The notes below the pieces were generated by a model. That model saw only the letters and a list, made by a program, of their open reading frames with translations, was not told the origin of the DNA and searched no databases. From Clarireedia homoeocarpa (taxonomy: Eukaryota > Ascomycota > Leotiomycetes > Helotiales > Rutstroemiaceae), in the NCBI GenBank assembly GCA_001465935.1, contig LNKV01000028.1, positions 434,001 through 498,000 on the forward strand: 64,000 nt of DNA, read 5' to 3'. Position 1 is the first letter of the stretch, and every line of letters begins with the position of its first letter. A program made the translations under genes and the position numbers. This document shows, piece by piece, positions 44,059 through 54,292 of the stretch.

Positions 44059-47000
44059 ATGAATTTTGGTTTCTGTGGGTTATATCTAGCTCTCCTCCCA
44101 CACTTACTGTGGTTTTCTGTACTCGGCAGTTCACTCTATGGCCACTCGACTTATGATTTAGCTCCCTTGCAGGATGTTGTCACTTGGGATGAATACTCAA
44201 TTTCTGTTCGAGGAGAGCGTATAGTCCTTCTATCAGGAGAATTCCATCCTTTTCGTCTTCCATCTCCTGGTCTTTGGCTCGATGTCTTTCAGAAAGTCCG
44301 CGCTTTAGGCTTTTCCGCCGTGTCATTCTACCTCGACTGGGCACTACTTGAAGGCGAGCAAGGTCATATTCGCGTTGACGGAGTTTTTGCCTTGGACCAG
44401 TTCTTTGACGCTGCTGATACCGCCGGCATCTACCTAATTGCTCGACCGGGACCATATATCAAAGCTGAAGTGTCTGGTGGTGGATTCCCTGGGTGGCTGC
44501 AACGACTGGAAGGCAGATTAAAGTCGACAAATCAATCTTATCTTGATGCTATCACGCCGTACATTGCGAAAGTGGGCAGCATTATTGCCAAAGCTCAGAT
44601 AACAAATGGCGGACCCATCATTCTACTACAGCCCGAGAATGAATACACGTTCTGCGTGAACGAGACTGGCTACATGCAGGTCAATAACTTAACAATCACT
44701 ATTGACAGCATGTGCTTGGAGAAAGAGTACATGGAGTATGTTGAAGATCAGTATCGCAAGACAGGCATAGTTGTACCGTTCATCTTTAACGATGCATTCC
44801 CTCTGGGTAATTTCGCACCTAGAACCGGAGATGGGGCCGTTGATATCTACAGTTTTGACTTCTACCCGTTAGGATGGAGTACTCCTCGTACGTATCACAC
44901 TTATTGATCAAAAGAAAAACAAACATTTATTGGCATCAAACTAACCATGTCCAAAATCACGCATAGCTCCAAATGCTTCAGATTGGTCTTCACTAATGAA
45001 CCCCCTGCTGGCATACAATTATACAACTCACGAACAGCAAAGTCCCAACGCTCCATTCTCAATTTCGGAATTTCAGGGTGGAGCGCCTGACTCTTGGTAA
45101 GTTTCTATGTTGTATTTGAGCAAATTTATATTTGTTGAGTTCTCCTATAGGGGCGGCGTTGGCGTTGAAACTTCAGCAGCGCACATTGGATATGAGTTTG
45201 AGCGTGTTTTCTACAAAATTAATTATGGTTACCGAGCTGCAATTCAAAGTCTCTATATGGTAGGTCTGCTGTTCTATTTTTTGACATGTCCGACTAAAAT
45301 CATGATAGATATTTGGTGGGACAAACTGGGGAAATCTCGGGCATCCTGGTGGATACACGTCTTACGATGTAGGAGCAGCTATAAAGGAGGATCGTCAAGT
45401 TACGCGGGAGAAGTACAGCGAGTTAAAGCTGCAGGCTGGATTTCTCCAGGCATCCCGAGCATATTTGACAAGCCACCCTGATAATGGTAGTTATGGTATC
45501 TACACAGATAGTTCTGAGCTAGCCACCACCCGGCTCATTGGGAACCATAGCAACTTCTACGTGGTTCGTCATGGCGTGTTAAGTTCTTCGAACATCACTT
45601 CGTACAATCTTCGAGCCAACACAAGCATTGGAGCTGTGACTATTCCGCAACTGGGCGGATTTCTGACACTTCATGGCCGAGATTCGAAAATCCATGTTGT
45701 TGATTATGATGTGGGAGGGATCAACTTGATCTACAGCTCAGCTGAGGTCTTCACGTGGAAGAAATCAGGTTCTAAGTCTGTTGTTGTGTTGTATGGTGGT
45801 GAAGATGAAGTACACGAGTTCGCTGTCTCGTGTACTCTTGGCTGGCCTTCGAAGATCGAGGGTGATGGGTTAAACATCAAACTATTACCATCAGCAGTAG
45901 TTGTGCGGTGGCTGGTTGATTCAAGACGGCGCGTTGTGCACTTCGGCGACAGTTTGGAACTTCACCTGCTGTGGCGCAATGAAGCTTACAATTACTGGGT
46001 ACTCGACCTTCCTGCCGCCGAGCCTTTGAAAAGATACATATCTCCTTCGCGAGATGATATGTCGGTCATTGTCAAAGCAGGATATCTCATTCGTACTGCA
46101 AATATCTCCAGCGAGATCTTATACCTTACAGGTGATATCAATGCAACCACAGAAATCGAAGTCATTGCGACACCCACTCATGTTAAATCGCTATTTTTCA
46201 ACGACCAGAGACTAGAAACAACCTCAACTGCCGGTAGACTCACTGCAGAGATTCCATACAACCACCCGAACTTTACTCTCCCAGATCTAGCCAAACTACC
46301 CTGGCACTATCTCAATTCTCTCCCCGAAATTCAGCCCCCCTACAATGACAGCGCCTGGACTCTATGCAACCACACCCTAAGCAACAATCCTCGTAACCTC
46401 ACTACCCCAACCTCCCTCTACTCCAGCGACTATGGTTACAACACTGGATCTCTCCTCTACCGCGGCACGTTCGTTTCCAACGGGTCCGAAACCTCCCTCT
46501 ACATCCTCACTGAAGGCGGCTTCGCTTACGGCCACTCCATATGGCTCAATTCCACCTATCTCTCTTCCTGGTCCGGAAATCCCGCCAATATGTTCTACAA
46601 TCAGACTCTTCCATTGTCTGGGCTTTTACAATCCGGAAAAACCTATGTAATCACAGTGTTAATCGATCATTTAGGAAACGACGAGAATTTTCCCGCTAAT
46701 GGAAATTTCATGAAAGATCCGCGAGGGATCTTAGATTATAGTTTAGGCGGCCGGGAGAAAGAAGAATGTGGTGTGGAAGATGACGGGGAATTTGGGAGGC
46801 GAACGGTATCGTGATATCAGTCGGGGTCCATTGAATGAAGGGTCTTTGTATGCTGAGAGAAACGGGTTTCACCTCCCTGGTGCACCGATCGATGAGTGGG
46901 AGATTCGTTCTCCATTTCAGGGAGTGGATGGGCCGGGCGTCGGCTTCTTCGCCACGACTTTTGAATTGGATATCCCGCTTGGATATGATATTCCGATTAG

Positions 47001-47384
47001 TGTGGTCTTTACTAATACCAGTATCGCGAATGCATCAACTCCGTCAAAGTTTCGTTCGCAGTTATTTGTCAACGGGTGGCAGTTTGGGAAATACAGTGAG
47101 TTGTTGACTACCCCGCCCCCTTTTCTTCCCGTCGTGAAGCGAGCGGACATACTGAGATGATAAAAGTCAATAACATCGGACCGCAAACGAGGTTTCCTGT
47201 GCCAGAAGGTATATGGAACTATAATGGCAGTAATTACCTTGCTCTTACGATCTGGGGGATGGAAAAGGAAGGAGTGAAGCTAGCTGGACTGCAACTGAGC
47301 GCTGATACGGTAGTTCAAAGTGGGTATGCAAAGCCGGCTTTGATGGAAGGAGAGCAGTATGTAGCGCGCTTAGGCCATTATTAA
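44059..47384 (+). pseudogene. GH35 beta-galactosidase with one frame break
   Basis: Secreted enzyme family that removes terminal beta-galactose, for example from pectin side chains. Exons 44059-44887, 44967-45096, 45151-45259, 45309-47095 and 47167-47384 fit well (introns 79, 54, 49 and 71 nt). A signal peptide covers about residues 1-24. GH35 motifs are intact: SGEFHPFRLPSPGLW, GGPIILLQPENEY with the acid/base Glu (about 195), FSISEFQGG with the nucleophile Glu (about 311), and IFGGTNWGNLG. The frame breaks near 46764-46767 (one extra base, within GAAGAATGTG). Reading after the break continues with WKMTGNLGGERYRDISRGPL and finishes at TAA 47382. Skipping that one base gives about 1023 residues, a normal length. 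Either a recent pseudogene truncated before its C-terminal beta domains, or an assembly error. Confidence 0.85.
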
Positions 47385-47580
47385 GGACGCAGCCAGGAAG
47401 AATATGAGGAGATATGGTTTGAGGTTTGTAGATTAAACTTTTAAACTGGCTACCCTGAAAGAGGCTGAAAGTATGAAAGAGTTTGACATTATAGAACACA
47501 ATCCTTGATAAAAAAAAAAAGGTCCAAATGAACGTCGTTCTCTAGACCCAAGAAACAACTTGCAATCCCAAAAGCAACTT

Positions 47581-47616
<36 letters not shown>

Positions 47617-47671
47617 CTCCTTCCAGAATCAAACGCGCGATACTCCAGCAATCACAAATACAGATTTCACC
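47385..47671. other. 3' spacer with poly-T tract
   Basis: Contains an A run at about 47511-47520 and an uninterrupted run of 31 T at 47586-47616. Convergent gene ends on both sides. Confidence 0.6.
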
Positions 47672-48901
47672 TCATCGTTCGCCAAATTCCCAGCTACCAC
47701 CATTAGTACCCCATACAACCCCATAAACACTTGAGTACCAAACACCCACCAACCACGCCTCCGCCAGCCCCATAAAAAAAGCAATCACAACAATAATCGC
47801 AATTCTCAACCATCTTCTTCCATTCCAGCGTCCACCCAACTCATCATCACGCCCCTTCGGTTCCGTCACAGAAATAGTGATGCCGAAAATTTCTTCCAAT
47901 TTCTTCTCTTCGGCTAATGTCCAAGGAGCTGGTCGAGCCTGCGTTTGCGCACTGCTGTGGGTGTAATTCGCGCCGGCGGGAGTTGTGTTGGAGAAGGTAA
48001 TTGTGCTGGTGTGTTGGATCGACCTAGGCAGAGATGGAATGCGGCTTGATTGGGATGCAATACGGCTTGATCGAGATGGAATAGCCGTTGGTTGGGGTGG
48101 AATAGGACCAGACTGAGATGCATGGTTGGACTGAGATGGAATAGGGCTAGTCGGGGACGGAATAGCGTCCGGTAGAATTTGTCGCTCGCGGGACATGGTT
48201 GGGATATCTACTGTGCGGGTGTTTTGCTTTCCGTAAGGGTGGATGGTGTTGTTTGAGATTACCATCGTGGCTCTTTTGTGGATATCAATTGATTGAGGGT
48301 TTGGTGTTCGGTAAGTACTATGCTCTTCGTGAGTACTCTGCTCTCTGTAAGGGGTGGAGGAAGACTTGATGGGGCTGTGGGTGTCGGTTTGCGGAAGATC
48401 GGCCGCTACGATGCTGGCGGATGTTTGTGAATTTCTAGCATGACTTTCTCTTGAAGGAGATGCTTGAGGGTCTTTGGATGCAACTGCTCTGATGCGTCTC
48501 TCGTACTCATCGGTACTTGTCCTTGAAGTGGTTGACAAAGTCCTAGTGCTTCTGGCTCCTCTTCCTGCTCTGCTGGATTCACTGTAAGACGCTCGTCCTG
48601 GGTCTTTGTTTGGTGACTTTTCCCTCCCAGACATCTCTTGTGCTTTCATATTTTCTTTCGCTTGCTTCCTTGTGTCTGAAGTAGAATGGGATTGAGCAGA
48701 TGATTGCTCTTGTTCTGCTGATACTTCTTCCTCCTGTTCTGGCACTAAAGACCGTTGCTCATTCTCCTTTCCAGTCGAAATCTCATGATCAATTAATATG
48801 TCAGCTGGAAGTGTCCTCTCGGCTGCTTCACTTCCAAGTGCAGTTTGTGTTTCAGTAAAACTTCTACCTGCTTCGGGACGATTCTCATTAATGGCGTCCA
48901 T
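47672..48901 (-). CDS. Ser/Gln-rich protein with C-terminal membrane anchor
   Basis: Uninterrupted 409-residue reverse-strand frame starting at a true ATG. The first 330 residues are rich in Ser, Gln, Glu, Arg and Thr and probably disordered. Residues about 245-300 contain tandem PIPSQSN/IPSRSSRIASQSSR-type repeats, also visible in the DNA. The segment APWTLAEEKKLEEIFGITIS (about 332-351) looks helical. One strongly hydrophobic stretch (LRIAIIVVIAFFMGLAEAWLVGVWY, about 370-393) lies close to the C-terminus, suggesting a tail-anchored protein facing the cytosol. I do not recognise the family. A 5' non-coding exon is possible because a splice-like region lies upstream. Confidence 0.6.
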   Translation of the reverse strand: MDAINENRPEAGRSFTETQTALGSEAAERTLPADILIDHEISTGKENEQRSLVPEQEEEVSAEQEQSSAQSHSTSDTRKQAKENMKAQEMSGREKSPNKDPGRASYSESSRAGRGARSTRTLSTTSRTSTDEYERRIRAVASKDPQASPSRESHARNSQTSASIVAADLPQTDTHSPIKSSSTPYREQSTHEEHSTYRTPNPQSIDIHKRATMVISNNTIHPYGKQNTRTVDIPTMSRERQILPDAIPSPTSPIPSQSNHASQSGPIPPQPTAIPSRSSRIASQSSRIPSLPRSIQHTSTITFSNTTPAGANYTHSSAQTQARPAPWTLAEEKKLEEIFGITISVTEPKGRDDELGGRWNGRRWLRIAIIVVIAFFMGLAEAWLVGVWYSSVYGVVWGTNGGSWEFGER

Positions 48902-49651
48902 TATTGCGTCCGCTTTGTGTTTTGATGTTGACTCGTGAGATTCTTCTAAACAATTAAGCGTATATAGAACAAGTGGTTATGAAGTGGAGAGGTGGATTAG
49001 TAGTATTGCTTACTGTTAAGAAACCTTGATAAACTGAGTTTCGGTCTAACAAAGAATGCTTTGAACTATGTTCCATCGCCGCGTCAAGACTCGGTCATTT
49101 CCTGAAGCTCGAAGAAATAAAGAGAAGCCGCAAGAGACACATGCCATAAAGAGACGCGTATACAAAGAATGCCCAATCCGTAGTGACCGCATGGAGCCGA
49201 TTAAAAAAGGAGATTTTTTGCTCAGTGGTATGCGGAAACTGTTTCTTATTTTCTTCTTTTTTTTTTAACAAATCCTTGTTTGAAAATCAATTAATGAAAA
49301 GCAGCCGTATGCCTCAATGGATAGCGAAGGTGGAGCCATGAATTATACAATGCCATCCACTGTGACCTTTGTTATGTGTCACTACCAGTAGGGGCAGAAA
49401 TATAGTCGCGTTATCGAACAACCCTATATTGAGGGAAAACAACATGGCGCCATTGAAGATAACTCTGGAGCTTTCGATCGGAGTATGACATTTCAAACAA
49501 TCCCTATCAAGTGCTTGCTCTGTGTATTACTCAGCAGTCACTGAGTCTAATCAAATATACACTTGAACCAGTCGACGATCAAACTAGTTCTCGTCCACCA
49601 CAGGAAGACAGTTTTCCCACTTCGAAGATCAATTTTCAGCACCAAGACAAG
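48902..49651. other. Divergent intergenic region
   Basis: 750 bp between two divergent membrane-protein genes. It includes a T-rich tract at about 49252-49265. The frame of the next gene is open upstream of its ATG (to about 49511) but has no ATG there. Confidence 0.5.
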
Positions 49652-50284
49652 ATGGGTAAAGGATTTAACGAGTCCTTACCAATTTCTTCAAAAGCACTTG
49701 GAGACTTCCAGGATGTTCATCTTGGCAGTTCTTCTCAACAACCAAATGGTCAAGTTCACATTGAGCATTCCGATATGCAGCGATCTCAAGTGGGCAAAAA
49801 AACCCTACGTCGGCGCTGGTGGATTCTTGTCATTATTATAGCGGTCATTATCAGTGTGCTTGTGACGGCGATTGTCTTCATGCCTACGAGTAAGCAGTGG
49901 CAGGCACCGTCCTCTAGTGTCGTGCAGCAACATACCACAACAGTGCCATTGGAGACCGCTGATATTGTGACGACAAAGAATACCGCCCGTACAACACGTA
50001 TGACCCGCAGATATGCTTCAGACTCCCAGGATACACCCACAAGTCTCAGCGCTCCAATACTTACACTCTGTCTCGACGTTCTGGAAGATGTCTGCGCCAT
50101 GAAAGATTCGCGGGATCTAAGCACCTTTGCAGATTGTGAGGCTTTGTACGTTTACTTCTATTGCCCTTTGATTGACATGACGGTGCATCGAGATGCGATA
50201 CAGACATCAAGTTCCTTTGTGTGTCCCGCCATGAAGACGTTTTGTGAGAGATCTTCGAGCGTAAAGAAAGAACTTCGCCGTTGA
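49652..50284 (+). CDS. Type II single-pass membrane protein with Cys-containing outer domain
   Basis: 210-residue single-exon frame from ATG 49652 (GACAAGATGGG). Residues 1-55 are polar. A KKTLRRRWW basic cluster precedes one transmembrane helix (WILVIIIAVIISVLVTAIVF, about 59-78), so by the positive-inside rule the C-terminus should be outside or in the lumen. After a Thr-rich linker, the last 75 residues contain six cysteines (LCLDVLEDVC, ADCEALYVYFYC, FVCPAMKTFC) likely to pair as disulfides. Family not recognised. Expression is uncertain, because the gene borders a repeat-rich accessory region. Confidence 0.55.
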   Translation: MGKGFNESLPISSKALGDFQDVHLGSSSQQPNGQVHIEHSDMQRSQVGKKTLRRRWWILVIIIAVIISVLVTAIVFMPTSKQWQAPSSSVVQQHTTTVPLETADIVTTKNTARTTRMTRRYASDSQDTPTSLSAPILTLCLDVLEDVCAMKDSRDLSTFADCEALYVYFYCPLIDMTVHRDAIQTSSSFVCPAMKTFCERSSSVKKELRR

Positions 50285-50472
50285 AACAAGTCCTTGAACA
50301 TTTCTTAAGAGGGTGAACCGACAATTGTAGTGCGTATCTATATAAATATTTCCTAAGAAACCATTAGCCTATGACCTGTTGCAAGTGACAAAGTGCCGAA
50401 TGTAGAAAAATAGATTGATAGAACTTGAGAACAAGTAAGAAGGTGGTTCCGCTAATGCTCGGCACACTAGAA

Positions 50473-51655
50473 GTGCTGGTTTAGTGTATTTACTGAACTA
50501 CGGGAGAAATACTATAGACTAACTGAGGTACGGGAGAGCTACTACCTATCTAGTTTAGAGCAATAGTCCACCGGTGACTATCGAAAAACAAGGTTGATTA
50601 GATATGAGCTTCGTACGATACCCTTACCGTCGTACGAGCCCTGGATACTGAAATGGCATAAACGCGTATCTACGGATAAAATGCTTTAATGCTACCAGTA
50701 CTTCGTAAAGGGCGCCGGACGATCCTCGCGGACTGCGACCGAATCACGGCTCTTCAAACTCGCAAGGCGCCACGATGAGCATACTACATTCCGGGAGAAG
50801 CGCCCCTCCTCTCCACTCCTAATCTCTACCTTGGCAAGCGACTATCCTAATCCTCATGTCGTACGGAGCTGGCATCTCACTGCCACAGAGCTAGCACCTT
50901 ACTGCTGATGACAAGAAGCGATACAACCGGTCGTACGGAGCTGGCATCTCACTGCCAAGGACCTAGCATCTTACTGCTAATATCAATAGGTCCTAGATAC
51001 TGAAAAGGCATCAGAATGCATATCTGCGGATATATGCTCTTCTGATGCCTTTTCAGTATCTGGGGCCTGTTGATATCAGCAGTGTGATGCCAGCTCCGCC
51101 CTTTACTATTTGCAGAATGCATATCTGCGGATATATGCTCTTCTGCCAACAGTAAAGGGCGCTGTACGAGCTGCGAGACTCACGGCTCTTTAAAAATTCG
51201 CAAGGCACCACGATGGGCATACTACATTCCAGGAGAAGCGCCCCTCCTCTCCACCCCCCCGGCAGTCGACTGCCCTAATCCTTTCGTACGGAGCTAGCAC
51301 CTTACTGCCGCGGAGCTGGCACCTTACTGCTGATTTCAAGAAGCGACAGCAACCCGGCAGACGCCATAACGAAGCAAAAGCCCTGATACACACTAAAGAA
51401 CATAATCGACACGAACAAAGTACAATAGGATGTGATAGAATAGGTGGAAAGGAATTAGGACGTACAGATTGGATACAAGGATAGGATATGCAGATTGGCT
51501 ACACAGATTGGATACGGGAATAGCCTCATTTTTACCTTTTTACCATATTTCTCTTACTTTCACCTTATTTAAAGAGTTGCCAGTGTCGGTTCAGTGTATT
51601 CAGTGAACTACGGGAGAAATACTACAGGACAACTGAGGTACGGGAGAGATACTAC
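50473..51655. repeat. Direct-repeat-bounded 1.1-kb unit
   Basis: Sequence at 50473-50545 recurs at 51581-51655 in the same orientation (core CTACGGGAGAAATACTA and GAGGTACGGGAGAG). Between them, a segment of about 230 bp (50702-50930) is also repeated at about 51151-51355 (shared GCATACTACATTCC and GAGAAGCGCCCCTCCTCTCC). It could be the eroded remains of a retroelement or a nested tandem duplication; no coding part remains. Confidence 0.6.
50936..51160. repeat. Two adjacent hairpin-forming inverted repeats with the same core
   Basis: First hairpin: 50936-51015 pairs imperfectly with 51038-51098 (arms end in ATACTGAAAAGGCATCAGAA and its complement). Second: 51097-51117 pairs with about 51140-51160 (GCCCTTTACT and its complement). 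Both surround the same core TGCATATCTGCGGATATATG, itself partly palindromic. Foldback-transposon-like structure; a weak third version occurs at about 50645-50720. Confidence 0.7.
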
Positions 51656-52246
51656 AGGATATTGGATACGCGCTGTAGTATAGTAGTTAGTACAGGAGAG
51701 AAGGTCTGTATAGTCCAGCTCTCCCTCCTATAGAATTCAACCCGATTCAACTGCACTACTTGGTCCCTATTGTGACTAAGTATAATGCCACGAATCGGTC
51801 CTATAATTGGACCAACGCAGCTGTACTAAGCAAACCGACAAGAAGTCTTCCTGAAAGTCACCATTTTTATTCGTCTTGGGCTTGTGTTATACGCGGAAAC
51901 CTGGTGTGCGAGACCGCCGTGTACGAGGTAGTCTACAGAGAGGTGGTGATGGCAGTTCTCTTAAGGTAGCTCGAATGTGTGAAGACGTCGTGCTCTCAAA
52001 CATCTCCAATGTCGTTATAGAAATGCAATCTTGCGTGTTGGAGAATGACAAAGACATTTCCGTGTAGTGTTCTTACATTTCTGGTCGTTGAGGCCGTGAG
52101 GGTGTCAGCATGGTATGTGGTTTTGTTTCATTTCGGCTGATTTGCGCAGTTGTTAGCGAAGCATAAGAATTTAGTGTTGGCTCCAGGCTCTGCCCTGAAC
52201 CCTAACTTGACCTCCTGACCTCCTGACCTCCGTGTCTTTTTCTATT

Positions 52247-52576
52247 TCACTCTCTATGTTCTTCTTCATGTTGCAGCGAGGTAGGTACTGCTCCTACTCG
52301 ATACTTACTTGGGTACACTACGCATCCGTGTCGATCCCGGAGATTCTTTCCGACGGCGTTATCAATAGCCCATCCGGCGACAAAGCCTGTTCTGCAAAAC
52401 TCCCCTAGTCCAAGCATACGGATCTTTAAGAGGATACAATTGGTAGCCTTAATTCTCGTCCTGTGGTAGCATTGGCCCGGCGGCATCAAATATCCATCCT
52501 CGGGTATTTGTGCAACATGGAGACACCGAGTAGGATCATTGTCAGCGAAGTGCCATTCAGAACCCTTGGCCGGCAT
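52247..52576 (-). CDS. Uncertain ORF, possible exon of a cysteine-containing protein
   Basis: Reverse-strand frame of 109 codons from ATG 52576. The protein-like part (SEWHFADNDPTRCLHVAQIP through GCVVYPS) has cysteines near residues 18, 36, 47, 61 and 85. It ends at a perfect donor-like GTAAGT, and an acceptor-like TTGTCAG lies just upstream, so this may be an internal exon. I could not build a first exon with a signal peptide. Could also be a relic. No family recognised. Confidence 0.25.
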   Translation of the reverse strand: MPAKGSEWHFADNDPTRCLHVAQIPEDGYLMPPGQCYHRTRIKATNCILLKIRMLGLGEFCRTGFVAGWAIDNAVGKNLRDRHGCVVYPSKYRVGAVPTSLQHEEEHRE

Positions 52577-53578
52577 TGAAAACCCCTGACAAGTCCCCTA
52601 GCCAAACTTTTGAAATGCTGCCATTTGGCGAAGTCCCAGATTGAACCGAGAATTGCTCCTCGACTGAAAAAGCGACCCAAGTTGACATGTCACAGTCCGT
52701 GGTTCGCACACTGCATCTTTTTGCAGTGGTAAGACGCATGCCTTATTCCCTCATGCAACACAAATCCCATCACCTGCAGGCAAGGGGTGCACCGTTGAGC
52801 ATTATGATGCCGACATCGACTCTTCATTGGATGGTGACGATCGACTTCATGGTTGTAGTTTGGTGAAAACGAGGCAAACTCGCAACTAAGACGAGGCGAC
52901 CGTGCTAACGAGAAACAGAGGATCAACGCCCGATTTCAGTGCCAGGTCTTACCTATAAGGTTTGAGTGATCCTTGACTGCCTATGTACTCAGGAAAAGGT
53001 ATATATTGATCACTCCCACCTCAACTGAGTCGACTAAGCTCATGCTCTATCAAGAAGTATGAAATAATAGGGTACTATAATCTCTCTTGTGGTATGTATT
53101 GGCATCGTCTTTATCCATTCCCATGTGCCTTGAACTGTTGGATTGTCGCTAAACATTGATGCAGGCATGGTTATTTCTGATTCGTCCGGTCAACCATAAC
53201 CATGATCATAGTCGGGTAAGATGCCGTCGAATCATGTTGCTCCGATCACTTGCACAGTTGGCTCGGGAGTTCGAGATTTCGAGATTTCATGGCGAGAGCT
53301 CTCAAGTTATAGGCAATGCCCAGTTTGAGCCTCAACCTATTGTCCCGATTGCGCGTTACTAGGCCCTTGGAACACATCATTTTCCAGGGTGGTCGTCTAC
53401 AGAGATATATATTGTCGCGCCTGGGGGCTTTATGAAAGACGTAGGAGATTTCTGGTCTCCCTCTCCCCTATTACAAGCATTTCACATAGGTTCTGCAACC
53501 GCAAATTAATTGCTATTTAAGAACTCAACAAGTCCTTTCCATTCCCACCTCTAACACCACCACGCAGTTGATTTGTGG

Positions 53579-54044
53579 ATGTTTAAAACAGCCACGGTAC
53601 TGATGATAGGTTTCATGGTCGCAGCTAGAGCCATATTGGTAAGAGCTGAATCCTACACAAGTACCTATCTGCTGGGATGGTGTTTGTGCCCCTCCTTTCG
53701 TCTAAGTGGACGGTGCAGAGCATTATGCAGCATCGATCTTTCGTCTCAATTTCTGTGAGTGCCTTCGGAATTATCTATGTATGAACCAGTACAAGAGGAT
53801 GAGTAAAAACCTTCTAGATCATTGTCTTCTGGTGCTCATAACTTACCGCTGGCAAAATTTCCATTATTGGTGAGCTCAAAATAGCTCGTGCCCGATTGCT
53901 TACCATTATCCGATATTTAATTCTGTTGCCATTTCATCACAGTTTAATGTGCATGTTGATCTTGCAGCTTTGGCCAGGATCACGGTTTACATCACAGGCC
54001 TGAAACCCAATCAAGGTCGTCACGCGCGCCGTTGTAAGTTCTAA
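53579..54044 (+). CDS. Candidate small secreted cysteine-containing protein (effector-like)
   Basis: Three modelled exons (53579-53754, 53818-53869 and 53943-54044; introns 63 and 73 nt, phases 2 and 0) give 109 residues. The start MFKTATVLMIGFMVAARAIL is a plausible signal peptide. The mature part has cysteines in GWCLCPSFRLSGRCRALCS and at the end (RRCKF), five in all. Both donors are strong (GTGAGT, GTGAGC), and the phase agrees throughout to the TAA. Such small secreted proteins are common in plant-associated fungi, but no named family is recognised, and without transcripts the exon model is tentative. It lies beside repeats, a common setting for such genes. Confidence 0.4.
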
Positions 54045-54292
54045 GCATATTGATGCTGTTGCCCAGCGAATTCATTTTTCGATCAACTTAAAGACCTCAC
54101 ATGCTAAGCAGCAGCTTCTCTGACAAACATTGGTCTGTCCAATCGAACAATTCCACAAACGAAACTCTTATTTGAGAGCAGACTGCACCCGACTGATTCC
54201 TGGTCCGGCAAAGTGCATTTAGTATCTAGACCCATGTGTGTGAGTGAGCTATCGCGCCCGAAGCCCCGAGACGACTCTAAATAAAGTCAGGA

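Larger units (their letters stand above)
50285..53578. other. Repeat-rich accessory region with degenerate ORFs
   Basis: 3.3 kb without a confident gene. 50.4-51.7 kb is filled with related direct and inverted repeats (separate entries). 52247-52576 (reverse) has an open, cysteine-containing frame (separate entry). 51700-52240 and 52930-53578 show no recognisable features beyond short triplications such as GACCTCCT at about 52210-52230. Confidence 0.5.

Noticed and set aside
51955..51970. CTCTTAAGGTAGC string as in large-subunit rRNA
   Set aside because: Only about 13 bases match; flanking sequence is unrelated to rRNA, so it is probably coincidence.
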